Assembly (NCBI GenBank): GCA_030323885.1
Contig: CM059196.1
Coordinates: forward strand, 37,560,348-37,624,347
DNA: 64,000 nt
Origin: Branchipolynoe longqiensis
Lineage: Eukaryota; Annelida; Polychaeta; Phyllodocida; Polynoidae
Direction of reading: 5' to 3'
In this document: piece by piece, positions 52,570-63,604 of the stretch
Numbering within the stretch: the first letter of the stretch is position 1
How the letters are laid out: each line of letters opens with the position of its first letter
Translations under genes and position numbers: made by a program
Notes under the pieces: model-generated
Seen by the model: the letters and a program-made list of their open reading frames with translations, nothing else
Told to the model about the DNA's origin: nothing
Databases searched by the model: none

Positions 52570-54190
52570 TTTTTTGTTTACCTCGGTCCTATGCCTATGG
52601 CTACTCGTAGCCCAGGGAGAAGGAAGCACATCCGGGTCCAGCAATTAGCATAGTCAGCTCACAGCAGGAGGACATGTTGTGAGCAGCTCTGGTAGTTTTT
52701 CTACATTTACTACAAAACCAAGCAGGTTAGTATCTTTCAAACTCGATATGTTGGTTTAGGTTAGTTCATGTTAGCATTCACGTACAAAGTTTTCTGAAAC
52801 TTTTCAATAAGATATAACTGTTTTACAGCTTAGTTTCGACGCTGGAAAAGAGGTGCCGCGGTTCAAGAAGATTACGGACAATGATGGAAAGGAATACACA
52901 CTATTCCTTAAGGCCAAGCCGCTAGATAAGGGCAAGATGTTCGGTGGACAACTACAACTTCTTCAAACAAGTGGCGACCAGCTCCAAGTGCGGAAAACAC
53001 ATGGAAACCGACAAAAAGAAATCAGCTGATGGCACCTCCAACCGGATTTTCGCGACCGAAGAACCGGCCAACGAGGAGGCCAGTTCAGAACCAACATCAG
53101 CTTCCAAGCCAGCGGAAGGGGCCAGAGGCAGTCATTCGCCTGGAATGACGGGAATATACCCTTCAAGAGGGAGTTCAACGCTTCCCCCGACGAGGGAATA
53201 AATAGAAGTGGCGACACAAATAATAGAAACCGTAACAGTAAGCAATACCTTCCAAGCCGGTAACCTCAATAACTGTCTTTCAGAATGGAATAAAGTTGCA
53301 GATAACTTAACTATCCTTAGCCTAACAGAAGGGGTAAGGATTCTGTTAATAGAAGAACCTATTCAAAATAGAATACCATTTCCATATCGGTTTCACGGTT
53401 CAGAACGTGAAGCATTAAACAATCAGGTCCTTACGTTTTGCGAAAATGCATTATAGAACCAGCACTACATGTTGCTGGGGATTCATCTCAAATATCTTAA
53501 GACCGAAACCAAACGGGGATGTTAGACTAATTTGAGACCTAATTCTATTTAACAAATTCGTAGAATATAAACATTTAAAAATGTTTTCGTTAGAAACAGC
53601 GATAGACTTAGTCACACAAGGCACTTGGCTAGCCAGCGTTGACCTTAAAGATGCACACTACACAGTGCCCATCTATGAACATGATAGAAAGTATTTAAGA
53701 TTCTGTCGGCGAACTTTATGAGTTCACGTGTATGCCGAATGGACTGGCCTGCTGTCCACACATTTTCACAAGGTTACTCAAACCAATTTTTTCGCTAATG
53801 GCTAGGAAAGGACATATGTTCCCATGCATCCTTAGAGATAGATAAAAACTTGGCACTGGCTCGCACTAAAGGAACTTCGAGCGGCCTATGACAATTTCGC
53901 CAGAAGGCCGAAACGATATAATTTGGTGGCTTTCACACATAAACAACTCACCCAACCTGATTAGGATGGGAGAGCCTAACACTAGTCACAACAGACGCTT
54001 CTTTAGAAGGTTGGGGGTCACATAGAGACCAACAGACAACAGGTGGGCGTTGGATGGAAGATGAAATCTCCGACCACATTAATGCATTAGAGCTTAGAGC
54101 CATTTATCTAGGACTCCACAGTCTGATTCACATCCCTAAAAATCTTGTAAGAGTTCTAACAGATAACACAACAGCTATGGCTTACATATG
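52570..54190 (+). pseudogene. decayed third DIRS-like element (gag/RT/RNase H remnants)
   Basis: The left end (TTTACCTCGGTCC; AGGGAGAAGGAAGCACATCC) is followed after 52835 by a gag remnant (NDGKEYTLFLKAKPLD-like text), an RT N-terminal part at ~53230-53450 (NNCLSEWNKVADNLTILSL) and RT pieces with DLKDAHYTVP and CMPNGLACC. Sequence then jumps from the region before the YIDD box straight to the stretch equivalent to LEIDKNLALTRTK, so the active site is deleted. RNase H remnants (TTDASLEGWGSHR-like; INALELRAIYLGL) follow. It stops in the LTDNTTAMAY motif, where an ATATGT/TA microsatellite takes over, and the recombinase is gone. It is a different subfamily from copies 1 and 2. Frameshifts and stops are numerous. 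Confidence 0.85.
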
Positions 54191-54241
54191 TGTATATATG
54201 TATATTTATATGTATATATATGTATATATATGTATATATAT

Positions 54242-54287
<46 letters not shown>

Positions 54288-54290
54288 GTG
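54190..54290. repeat. (ATATGT)n/(TA)n microsatellite
   Basis: It directly follows the truncated RNase H remnant. From 54300 to 54485 there is no recognisable feature. Confidence 0.9.
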
Positions 54291-54489
54291 TGCTCTATAT
54301 TCTAATATGGGAATATAAACAAGGACACTATATATCTTCAGTTCCCTATATTATAGTATACTCAGTATATCCTAGCTAACTGGCCCTGTGTAGTACAGTA
54401 TTGGCCACACTGGCACCACCTGTGAGGGGCTCTAAGCACTGTACGACAGCTGCGTCTGGCCGTTATCGTCTATAGACCCGTTTGGTATA

Positions 54490-54667
54490 CAGTATAACCT
54501 CTCTAAAGCGACCAACCATGGGACCGATTTTAAGTGGTCCATTTAGGGAGGTGGTCGGTTTAGAGAGTTAGAATATCCTTACGATGGTATTGTTGGGACA
54601 CAAATAAAGCGATCGATATAGGGGATTGGTTGATCTGTGGAGGGGTCGGTATAGAGAGGTTTTACTG
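54490..54667 (+). mobile_element. TA-TSD MITE (pogo/Tc1-like)
   Basis: The ends CAGTATAACCTCTCTAAA and AGAGAGGTTTTACTG are flanked by TA. Internal AAATAAAGCGATCGATATAG is identical to 30168-30330. Confidence 0.85.
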
Positions 54668-54744
54668 TATATCCTATACAATCAATTATGTGACTAGATC
54701 TATAAATAAAGGTACTCAACATATGTGATACTCATCAGTATATA

Positions 54745-54870
54745 GCCTGGCGCTTGACAATAATAGGATAGGGGAAGGACTGCTTTGACTCAGTCGCGGT
54801 TAAAACCCATGACACACCTTGTCCAGGAAGTCAGCCAGTGCTCTTACCGATTCGACCATCCCGTGTTCTC
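54745..54870. mobile_element. SINE family A scrambled fragment
   Basis: A plus-strand body piece (CCTGGCGCTTGACAATAATAG) is joined to a minus-strand head piece (TCTTACCGATTCGACCATCC). From 54870 to 55145 there is no feature apart from a C15 run near 55053. Confidence 0.5.
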
Positions 54871-55144
54871 GACCAACATGATCTTCCATGCGTGTCGACT
54901 TACAAATACGCGTAATAAGCCGCGCGTGTGGGCGGAGTGATCTCAGATGAGACTCACATTGCAGCTTTTACCTAGGTGAAATCCCTCCGCCCGGTGAGAA
55001 CAGTAAACTGTCTACATGTACCTAGAATCGTGCAGGTTAACTGCCCCGAGTGCCCCCCCCCCCCCCCACACCCCCATCAGGTGTGAAACTTACAAAGTCT
55101 ATTCAAAGCTGCAAAACCAAGATACATACTTACCTAGATTTGGT

Positions 55145-55288
55145 ACGGAAGTTGCAGAGTTGGAATCCCAGCCGAGTCAAACCAATGTCACTACCTAGTC
55201 TGGCGCTCGGCATTAATAGGTTAGGGCAAGAACTAGTTAGGTTAGCACAGTATCAGACAGGCAGACAGACAGACAGACATACAGACAT

Positions 55289-55351
<63 letters not shown>

Positions 55352-55877
55352 GGCAGGCAGGGGACAGAAGGCAGAGACAGACAGACGGCAGACAGCAGGC
55401 ATACAGGCAGGCAGGCGGCAGGCAGGCAGACAGGCAGCATGCAGACATGCAGCATGCAGACATGCAGACATGCAGACATGCAGACATGCAGACATGCAAG
55501 CATGAGCATGCAGGCATGCAGGCATGCAGGCATGCAGCATGCAGATAGGCATGCAGGCAAAAAGACAGGCAGACAGGCAGACAGGCAGACAGGCAGACAG
55601 GCAGGCAAACAGACAGACAGACAGGCAGAGAGGCAGGCAGGCAGACAAGCAGGCAGACAGGCAGGCAAACAGACAGACAGGCAGACAGGCAGACATAATA
55701 GACATACAGACATAATAGACATACAGACATAATAGACATACAGACATAATAGACATACAGTCATAATAGACATAATAGACATACAGACATAATAGACACA
55801 ATAGACATAATAGACATAATAGACATAATAGATATAATTATTCTGATATGACCTTAGATGTTGCTAGGACGTAAAAC
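55145..55877 (+). mobile_element. SINE family A split by a CAGA array
   Basis: The head/body piece (GGAATCCCAGCCGAGTCAAA; TGGCGCTCGGCATTAATAGG) runs to ~55240, and the tail CTGATATGACCTTAGATGTT, then GCTAGGACGTAAAAC, appears at 55843-55877. The array at 55246-55842 replaces the middle of the element. Confidence 0.75.
55246..55842. repeat. (CAGA)n / (GCATGCAGACAT)n / (CATAATAGA)n array
   Basis: It starts as CAGA tetramers, becomes CAGG/CATGCAGA units at ~55390-55550 and ends as 9-18-bp ACATAATAGACATACAG units. Long Cys/Leu/Val or Gln/Arg/Asp frames in all phases are artefacts. Confidence 0.9.
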
Positions 55878-55879
55878 AA

Positions 55880-56205
55880 ACAATATTCTTTTTAAAAATC
55901 TGGAACCGACTATTAACTTTCTCTGTTGTGAGTAACTATTTAGTTCTAAATCGACAGTCAGTCATCAGTCAGCTCAGTCAGCGCAGTCAGCAGTGCATAC
56001 AATAACTGGAACGCAGAGCAGCCACTCAGCCCACGCCTGCTTACTGTACAGTAGAACTTTGTCAAAACGCTTTCAGTTCAAAATGACCGCAGCCTCTGCC
56101 ACACTACCACCAGCAGCATTTACTCATTACCACTGCTATACGTTCACAGAATCCCTCTGTCCACCAATGCCTGCCCACCTACGCACACCCACACCCGCCA
56201 ACTGG
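55880..56205. other. unassigned DNA
   Basis: A small CAGTCAG repeat lies at 55950-55990. A 77-codon frame here has no recognisable domain. Confidence 0.35.
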
Positions 56206-56530
56206 GCGGGATGTCCCTGTGGTTAAGGCGCCCGCCTTCGGTGCCTGATCATGGGACCAATCCCCGGCCGAGTCCAACACCAAAGACTTAGAGAGTTTAT
56301 GCTTGCCGCTACCTTGCCTGACTTTACTATAATAGGGCAAAGACTGGTTTACTCAGTGTCACAAGGGTAAGCTGTAGGTGGACTGGTTGGATGGTATGCG
56401 AGTGGAACAACACTATAAAGTCGATATTACCTGTCGATACCTGTTTTGATTTGTTGCTAGGACGTAAAACCTTAGTCACCGCCTGCTTATTTATTTTATC
56501 TCTTGCCTTATTGATTCCAAGCATCATGAT
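56206..56530 (+). mobile_element. SINE family A, third head type
   Basis: The head TGTCCCTGTGGTTAAGGCGC has an A-box and a B-box-like GGACCAATCCCCGG. The body is shortened and the tail reads TTGTTGCTAGGACGTAAAAC. The following CACCGCCTGCTTATTTATT flank recurs at 56925. Confidence 0.65.
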
Positions 56531-56850
56531 TGGTTGGTTGTTTGAGTGTTATGTCCTGGCAACATCTAAGGTCATATCAGGATGGGTGACTGTGCACTCA
56601 TGTCGACTTTATAGTGCTGCCCAACTGGGAAATCAGACTTCTGGTACCATGACCCAATATCCCACTCAGTCACATTATCCTGACACTGAGCTAACCAGTC
56701 CTTGCACTATGCAATTAATGCCGAGCACCAGGCTAGGAAGCAACAAGTATCAATTTTAATGTCATTGGTTTGTCTCGACCGGGAATCGAACTACCGACCT
56801 TCCGTACGCGAGGCCCGCGATGTCCCGATTAGGCCACCGCTCCCGGTGCC
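56531..56850 (-). mobile_element. SINE family A, minus strand
   Basis: The reversed tail (TATGTCCTGGCAACATCTAA), body and head (CCGATTAGGCCACCGCTCCC) are complete. It interrupts the 56206 element, whose 3' part is duplicated at 56850-56975. Confidence 0.75.
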
Positions 56851-56975
56851 AGTCGGACAACACTATAAAGGCGCTGTGACCAGTCGATACCTGTTTTGTT
56901 TTGTTGCTAGGACGTAAGACCTCAGTCACCGCCTGCTTATTTATTGTATATCGTGCCTTATTGATTCCAAGAACC
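56851..56975 (+). mobile_element. SINE family A 3' part plus flank, duplicated
   Basis: AACACTATAAAGGCGCTGTG, then TTGTTGCTAGGACGTAAGAC and CACCGCCTGCTTATTTATTG repeat the stretch at 56408-56520. The duplication thus includes flanking DNA and is not a simple TSD. Confidence 0.65.
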
Positions 56976-57026
56976 ATGTACAGGATGGGTTCTGTGGATC
57001 TAGGATGTACATTCCTAACGAGAACC

Positions 57027-57078
57027 GTCCTGATATGACCTTAGATGTTGCCAGGACGTAAAACTCCAACAACCGACC
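57027..57078 (+). mobile_element. SINE family A tail fragment
   Basis: CCTGATATGACCTTAGATGT then TGCCAGGACGTAAAACTCC; only the tail is present. Bases 57080-57370 have no feature. Confidence 0.65.
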
Positions 57079-57394
57079 TGACGAGAAATGGTACTATTCA
57101 TGTTGGTGATGTTTTTTTAGGACATGCGCACTGAAGTGTCGAACGTAACATGCGTGCGATAATATTGACTGAATGCCTTATTTCATTTGATATGGCAAAT
57201 TTCCTATGTGATGTCAACTGGAAATGACCGGGTAGTGTAAGTGTGCAAATAAAAATCGACATTAAACACCCGTCAAATCTGACACTGACAGAGCAAGCAC
57301 AGTTTTTATGTTGAAGCTATTTCTAAAAGAAGACTGCTAAGTATTCAGACACTTGGTAAAATGTTATCATACAATATGGGTTTTAGGCGCTTCT

Positions 57395-57735
57395 GTCTCT
57401 GTGTGTGAGTGTGTGTGTGTGAGAGTGTGTGTGTGTGCGTGAGTGTGTTTGTATAGCTATACTTGTGAGGACCTCCTTGACTGCACACCAAACCTATGAG
57501 GACCTTTTGTCCTTATGAGGACTTACACCCTAGTCCTCATAAGTAAACTTTGGGAAACAACATATTTCTATGAACTTTGCCTCCTGTGATGATTTGAAGT
57601 GGGTCCTCATAAATAGGGGTCAATGTGACACACTCCACACACTTTTCTACCATGATGCCCCCTGGAATTCAAGTGTTGAACTAACTTGTGTGTGAGTGTG
57701 TGTGTGTGCGTGTGTGTGTGTGTGTGTGTGTTACC
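57395..57735. repeat. (GT)n-flanked TGAGGAC repeat
   Basis: Two GT-rich tracts (57400-57450, 57690-57732) enclose ~190 bp in which TGAGGAC/GTCCTCA occurs in several orientations (TATACTTGTGAGGACCTCC; TTGTCCTTATGAGGACTT; GTCCTCATAAGTA). It is probably a small inverted-repeat element associated with the microsatellite. Confidence 0.55.
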
Positions 57736-57839
57736 GATATAAAAATTCGCAAGCTCGGCTTGCTATAGGCATAGTTATAACCGCCTCATGCATAAAACTC
57801 ATATCATTCAATAAAGTTTAGTGCATGCCCCTGTATATA

Positions 57840-58115
57840 TCCGTGTCCGTGAAAGGTTATATATAACCATGTATATAATATATAGTTTATATATAATATG
57901 TACATAATATATATATAATATATATATAATATATAGTAATAGTATGTATATAATATATCTTATATATATAATGTATAAATAGTATATATAGTAATAGTAT
58001 TATATTAGTATATATATTGTGTATGGTATAACAATATAATATATATATTTGATATACAATATGTATTATATATAATATATTATATATATTATATATTTAA
58101 TATATTTAAATGATG
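57840..58115. repeat. (TA/ATATAAT)n AT-rich tract
   Basis: Imperfect TATATAATATA units occur over ~275 bp. A C22 run (58209-58231) and a (CA)n run (58256-58288) follow. Confidence 0.85.
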
Positions 58116-58255
58116 TTTGGCTGATGTCATGCTTAAGATTCACAGCAGTGAACTGTATTAGTTTTAGCACGGACACCTTGCGACACCTGACGGCGCTTTG
58201 GGGAACCTCTCCCCCCCCCCCCCCCCCCCCCCACACCACACATACACAACGCACG

Positions 58256-58287
<32 letters not shown>

Positions 58288-58319
58288 TCACACAAACACA
58301 CCACACACTACACACACAC

Positions 58320-58905
58320 AGGAGAACCCACACTAAAGGAACTTGAGAATGCTAAATAGATCGCCACCTGGGAGGAGAGACGAAGCATCAGCACCACGCG
58401 GGAGGTGGGAGGGGGAGGGGGAGGGGGGGGGGTCGAGGAGGGGGAAGGGGGCTTTCTATTCCAGACAGCGAGACCCGAAAGAAAAATGTAATCAGTGACA
58501 ATCTAACGTCTAACTTTTCTTCTGCTGCACGGCCATCTTTGTAATCATTGGTTTACATTCCCCGATAACAAAACTGTGATGAAGAATGATTAAACGTCAG
58601 CCAATGTCACAGTTGGCAGTTAGTAGGCAAATATTTAACTATTTTAAGTGAATCAAGTTCTTGTTTTGTTTGTTTATTTGTTTGTGATTTGTGTTGTTGT
58701 TTGTTATGGATATCCGTATTGCAGTTGATTTGATTTGTTGTTGTAAGAAGTTCTCGCGGAATTAGACGTTGACTGAAAGCAGACGACAATCACGGCGGTT
58801 CGAACGTTGCGAATGTCAGAGCAGATGTTGTGTCATTAAGAAGGCGGTTTCTTGAGCTGATCAAGCTATTGTCGCAACCTGCGCCGCTGTAATTATCAGG
58901 CAGAC
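58320..58905. other. unassigned DNA
   Basis: There is a G-rich patch at 58400-58450. The stretch 58500-58900 is largely non-repetitive, with no convincing exon or domain. Confidence 0.4.
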
Positions 58906-58906
58906 G

Positions 58907-59493
58907 AATAGACTACATCACGGTTCCGACTGCGCATGCGCTGAAAACGGCGTTGGGAGCATGCGCTGAAAACGGCGTTGGGTTTGCCAATGCGCGCAGT
59001 GAAAAACATCAGTTTCATTCAAAGATAATAGAAATCCAAAACCCTAACCTTATCAATTTAATATAATCTTTTTGTTAAACATGTTTTCTATATGTGTTCC
59101 AAGCGGTTTGTCTCTAGGTGGTGTAGTTTTATCAATATTTAACTTTTTCTGTGGGGAGATTGCTCACTGCCATTGACAATGCATTGAGTACTCTAGCTAT
59201 GGCTCTAACACTAGTCTGAGTGCCTAGATCGTTCTAAATCTAAATGCACATGGCATAAGATGTGCTGATTATATTGATGTAAATGCAATGCTGGATAAAA
59301 GATTAATATCTTAATTTATTATATATATTTTTTTAGTTGGTATTCGATGTTTCAAACAAGAGCTGAGATGAGCTGAAACTAGCACATTTCATAGCTGCAC
59401 CCAATGTATTATTAGCATGTGCCTTGTGCTTTTGGGGGGGTTGTTTTGCTCTGATGCATCCCACAATGCACCGCGCCGCTGATGTAGTCTATT
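58907..59493. mobile_element. 587-bp inverted-repeat element (MITE candidate)
   Basis: AATAGACTACATCA (58907-58920) is exactly mirrored by TGATGTAGTCTATT (59480-59493). The left part holds a tandem duplication of GCATGCGCTGAAAACGGCGT (58934 and ~58960). No TSD or ORF was found. Confidence 0.55.
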
Positions 59494-59511
59494 GTTCCCA
59501 TTTAGAGTTGG

Positions 59512-59517
<6 letters not shown>

Positions 59518-59550
<33 letters not shown>
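59518..59550. repeat. (GA)n microsatellite
   Basis: A perfect GA run is followed by a G11 run. Confidence 0.95.
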
Positions 59551-59560
<10 letters not shown>

Positions 59561-59659
59561 AGGTGTGTGGGGGTGGAAGGAGGGGAGGTGTTGCTGTCTC
59601 GACGACCATCACAAAGACGGCCAAGATGACACGAGTGGACGTGGGATATGAGGAGCAGG

Positions 59660-60180
59660 GGACTGAATGATTGACAGCCTGACTGACTGATTGACTGACT
59701 TACTGATTGACTGATTGGTTGGCTGACTGATTGGCTGACTAATTGGCTGACTGGCTGTTTGACTGATTGGTTGACTGACTAATTGACTGACTGATTGGCT
59801 GACTGACTGGTTGATTGGCTGGTTGACTGCCTGGTTGACTGATGGGTTGACTGACTATTTACCTAACTAGTTGACTGGTTGACTGACTGGTTGGCTGTCT
59901 GGTTGACTGACTGATTGACTGACTGACTGACTGGTTGACTGATTGGTTGACTGACTGGTTGACTGACTGGTTGACTGCCTAGTTGACTGGTTGACTGACT
60001 GGTTGACTGACTGGTTGACTGACTGCATGGTTGACTGACTGGTTGACTGACTGGTTGACTGACTGGTTGGCTGATTGATTGACTGCCTAGTTGACTGGTT
60101 GACTGACTGACTGGTTGACTGACTGACTGGTTGGCTGACTGGTTGACTGCCTGATTGACTGCCTGGTTGACTGACTACCC
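59660..60180. repeat. (GACT/GGTT)n tetranucleotide array
   Basis: Units such as GACTGACTGGTT and GATTGGTT repeat for ~520 bp. The minus-strand Ser/Gln/Pro/Val frame is an artefact. From 60185 to 60398 there is no feature. Confidence 0.9.
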
Positions 60181-60406
60181 ATCGTGTCCACCCGGTTCCC
60201 TTCATACCACGTCCTACATCCACCGTTGTCAGATTTGCGCCTTTATTTCGTAATTGTGAGTTTCTGGAAATGTAATGCAGTTTTCAGAAATTGTGAGCTA
60301 ACCTGGCAAATGTCAGAATGTGTCGGAAAGAAGTGTTTCTGGAAATAATTAATATGGTATGGTTACATTCAATGTATACATGTACATGAAATATCTCCTT
60401 TTCCCC

Positions 60407-60789
60407 AAAGACCCTATAATACTAAGACGGCTCACTCCCTATCTCTCCCATGGGTAATGTAAATTTTGCAGTGCCACCTTGTGGTGGTTTGATCAGCCTG
60501 GCTGCTGGTTGGTGTTTCACATGTAAACACATTACAATTATATTATACATGAGATAGGTAAGTATGAATACACATCAATATGAAATTGCTATGAACAAAT
60601 ACACATCATCATCAGCATCATCATCATCATCGCCATCATCACACATCTTTCACATTCATATATACATTTATACATATAATATAGCACCTGTTTAACCAAG
60701 AGAACAGCCAGCGCACCAAGTGGTGGGTTTGATCATTTTGATTACACAGTACAGGCTGAGTGAGCCGTCTTAGTATTATAGGGTCTTTG
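60407..60789 (-). mobile_element. 383-bp hAT-type MITE, copy 3
   Basis: The same family as 11850 and 31961, in opposite orientation. Flanks TTTTCCCC (60399-60406) and TTTCCCCC (60790-60797) form an imperfect 8-bp TSD in a T/C run. The ends are AAAGACCCTATAATACT and AGTATTATAGGGTCTTTG. Confidence 0.85.
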
Positions 60790-60799
60790 TTTCCCCCTC

Positions 60800-61190
60800 C
60801 CCCCCCCCCCACTTACTTTGCGGCAAATTTCGATGACAATGCGTAGAACTGACTTACCACTGCCTGAGAATCATGGCACATTTAAGCCAACACAGCAAAG
60901 TCTAGGGGGCTTATTTGGGAGGTTATCACGTTATATACTTATAATCATCAGCGGTTCGGATTTCAATCATGGAAATAAAAGTTAATGAGGCTAATTAACA
61001 GATGCTGAGAAAGGTTGATGGGTGGGAAAATAGTGCCAGAGCGTGGGCGTAGTGCAGGCGAGTGACCGATGAGCTGGGTATATAAGGGGAGAGGCTCCAT
61101 GGTGGGGAGTGGGGTGGGGTTATGGTGAACAGGTCGCCAGGCGCGATGGGATGGAGTGTGTTGGGGGGGGGGGGTGTATGAGGGGGCGGA
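60800..61190. other. unassigned DNA before the gap
   Basis: A TATA-box-like GGTATATAAGG lies at 61077-61087 on the plus strand. There is G-rich DNA at 61100-61190 and no coding frame. It does not resemble the DIRS-like element. Confidence 0.35.
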
Positions 61191-61687
61191 NNNNNNNNNN
61201 NNNNNNNNNNNNNNNNNNNNNNNNNNNNNNNNNNNNNNNNNNNNNNNNNNNNNNNNNNNNNNNNNNNNNNNNNNNNNNNNNNNNNNNNNNNNNNNNNNNN
61301 NNNNNNNNNNNNNNNNNNNNNNNNNNNNNNNNNNNNNNNNNNNNNNNNNNNNNNNNNNNNNNNNNNNNNNNNNNNNNNNNNNNNNNNNNNNNNNNNNNNN
61401 NNNNNNNNNNNNNNNNNNNNNNNNNNNNNNNNNNNNNNNNNNNNNNNNNNNNNNNNNNNNNNNNNNNNNNNNNNNNNNNNNNNNNNNNNNNNNNNNNNNN
61501 NNNNNNNNNNNNNNNNNNNNNNNNNNNNNNNNNNNNNNNNNNNNNNNNNNNNNNNNNNNNNNNNNNNNNNNNNNNNNNNNNNNNNNNNNNNNNNNNNNNN
61601 NNNNNNNNNNNNNNNNNNNNNNNNNNNNNNNNNNNNNNNNNNNNNNNNNNNNNNNNNNNNNNNNNNNNNNNNNNNNNNNNNNNNNNN
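61191..61687. other. assembly gap (497 N)
   Basis: All bases are N. Frames that cross it are not meaningful. The gap hides the junction between the DIRS-like copy 2 and the unrelated DNA to its left. Confidence 1.
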
Positions 61688-62833
61688 CTTGTTTTTGCCA
61701 CTCTTGGCTGCAGTCTCTACCTCTTTATAGAGGTATTGTAGTTGACCGCCAAACATCTTGGTATTATCTAAAGGTTTCCCTTTAATCGGCTCTGGAGCAA
61801 GATAGAGCGTAAACTCCTTCCCCTCATTATCGGTAACCTTCTTAGAGCGAGCCACTTCTTTGCCAGCATCTGTGCAAACTGACTTGAAGACATTTTCATA
61901 TCTTCGAAACGACAGGTAATTACCTGCCGCCGCTAGTACTGCAATGCCTTTGTCCATTGTCTTAGCCAAAGACGAGAACTTATTTTCACTCTGCATCCTA
62001 TTAGCCACAGGAACAATAGCTGTTAGGGTAGCCAACACTGCCTTATGCACTGTGTGCAACACATCCTCAAACTTCTTACGGTCATCCGTCATATTGACAT
62101 CCCGATCCATCTCTTTAATGATGGAGTTGGGAACACCCTTTATGCCTGTTAACTCATCTCCTAACTTGGAGATAACCTCCGCCGGTTTGAACGTGCGAAA
62201 ATGACCATTCACGGTCTCGCGCATAAGCGTAGTGGTTTTAACCCGCTTAGCCTTTGGCTTCTCCACCTTCTTAGCCACTTTAGTGCCAATGTCCGCATAG
62301 ACCCCTTCATATACGGTGTCTGAGTCTGATTCCGTAGAAGTAGACTCAGTGGACGACTCAGAAGAAGAATATTTCCTCTTCCTCTTCTTCTTTTTGGACT
62401 TAGTCTTCCGCTTTTTGCGCAAACCAGACTCTGCCCGCTCCTTGGTGAATTCATCACCCGAAGAAATCACCTGTTTCTTCTTCTTCCTCCGTTTAGGAGA
62501 AGGAGGAGGAGGAGCCTTAAGCTCCACCGCCGAGTCTGTGTCCAAGAAATCCTCAAATGAATCCTCTTGGACACTCGGCCTACGCCGCTTCCGAGACACA
62601 GGCGATTTGGCAGTCAAGATGTGGCTTTCCAATCTTGCAAAGCGAGCCTCCCAATCTGGAGGCGCAGGCACATCAGGCACTGCGTCCTCGTCCGGGTCGG
62701 AGAGGATATGCGCCCGGGGCTGTGTCGACGGCCCTGCCGACAACACGGGTGAGGAGTCGTACTCCTCGTCCACTCCACTCGGAACACGCCCCTCGGCTGC
62801 TGCTGCACCGCGCTTACTCCGCTTCGTGGCCAT
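61688..62833 (-). CDS. DIRS-like gag protein, partial
   Basis: It starts at ATG 62833 (MATKRSKRGAA, same start as copy 1) and runs 382 codons without a stop to the gap. It differs from copy 1 by scattered substitutions and a few added residues after HIL (SDPDEDAVPDVPAPPDWEAR). The same Lys-rich and Ser/Thr/Asp stretches are present. The C-terminus lies in the gap. Confidence 0.85.
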
Positions 62834-63590
62834 CGGGAACTGAAACAAACATTTTTGATCAGTCCCGGTATATATATATGTCACAATATGGTTGTTTCAA
62901 ACTCATTTGGACATCTATTGGTGTTAAAGAACGTGTTTATACCGTTATAACACAGGCGTAATAAGCTAAATTTGTGCGTGGGTTGTGGGTCAAGCCCAAA
63001 CCTTACGCGGGGTCGGGACCAGTGTATCGGCCCGCCCATCCCTCTGTTCCGCACACTTCTCCCACCTGTGACTACTACGTCAACAAGTTGGAGAAAATGC
63101 TACGAAACTCGGAGAAACGCCTGAAAAAGTTTTGTCTAGGGGAGTCTATAAAAGAAACCCAGGAGCATCTCCAACATTACTCTCTATTAGAGTACGAGAG
63201 AATTTCCACATGAGATAGGGCGAAACCCACATCTCTACCCATAGTCACACGGTGACCCGGGTGTTGACATAACCGCTAATGACCGGTTTGGTTCCTTCGC
63301 GAAACCCACTCGAGTGTTCTATCCTTGGTTGTTTATAACCAAATAACTCGTCCAAATTGGACCAACGAAAGTCTAAACTTTCCATATTGATGCTCTAATG
63401 CATCATAATTAAGCTAACCACAGTTTTTATTATACTTACTGCGTATTTGCTTGTATGTAGACTAATTTTGCCGGAGCAACCCAACGACACGTTATCCAGT
63501 CGTGAGTTGTATATGCTAATTGCTGGTACCGGACGTGCTTACCTCTCCCTAGCCTGAGGCTAGCCTGAGGCTGTTTACCGAGGTAAAATA
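61688..63590 (-). mobile_element. DIRS-like retrotransposon, copy 2, 5' part only
   Basis: On the minus strand the left terminal repeat (TTTTACCTCGGTAAACAGCC, ending at ~63590), the leader and the first two thirds of gag match copy 1 closely. Everything 3' of gag is missing: it is either deleted or hidden by the gap, which at 497 bases is too short for the absent ~3.2 kb if its size is real. Confidence 0.9.
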
Positions 63591-63604
63591 TATACATATA
63601 GATA

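Noticed and set aside
60995..62884. A 629-codon minus-strand frame crossing the N run
   Set aside because: It exists only because N codons are read as open. The part left of the gap is unrelated to gag and has no support.
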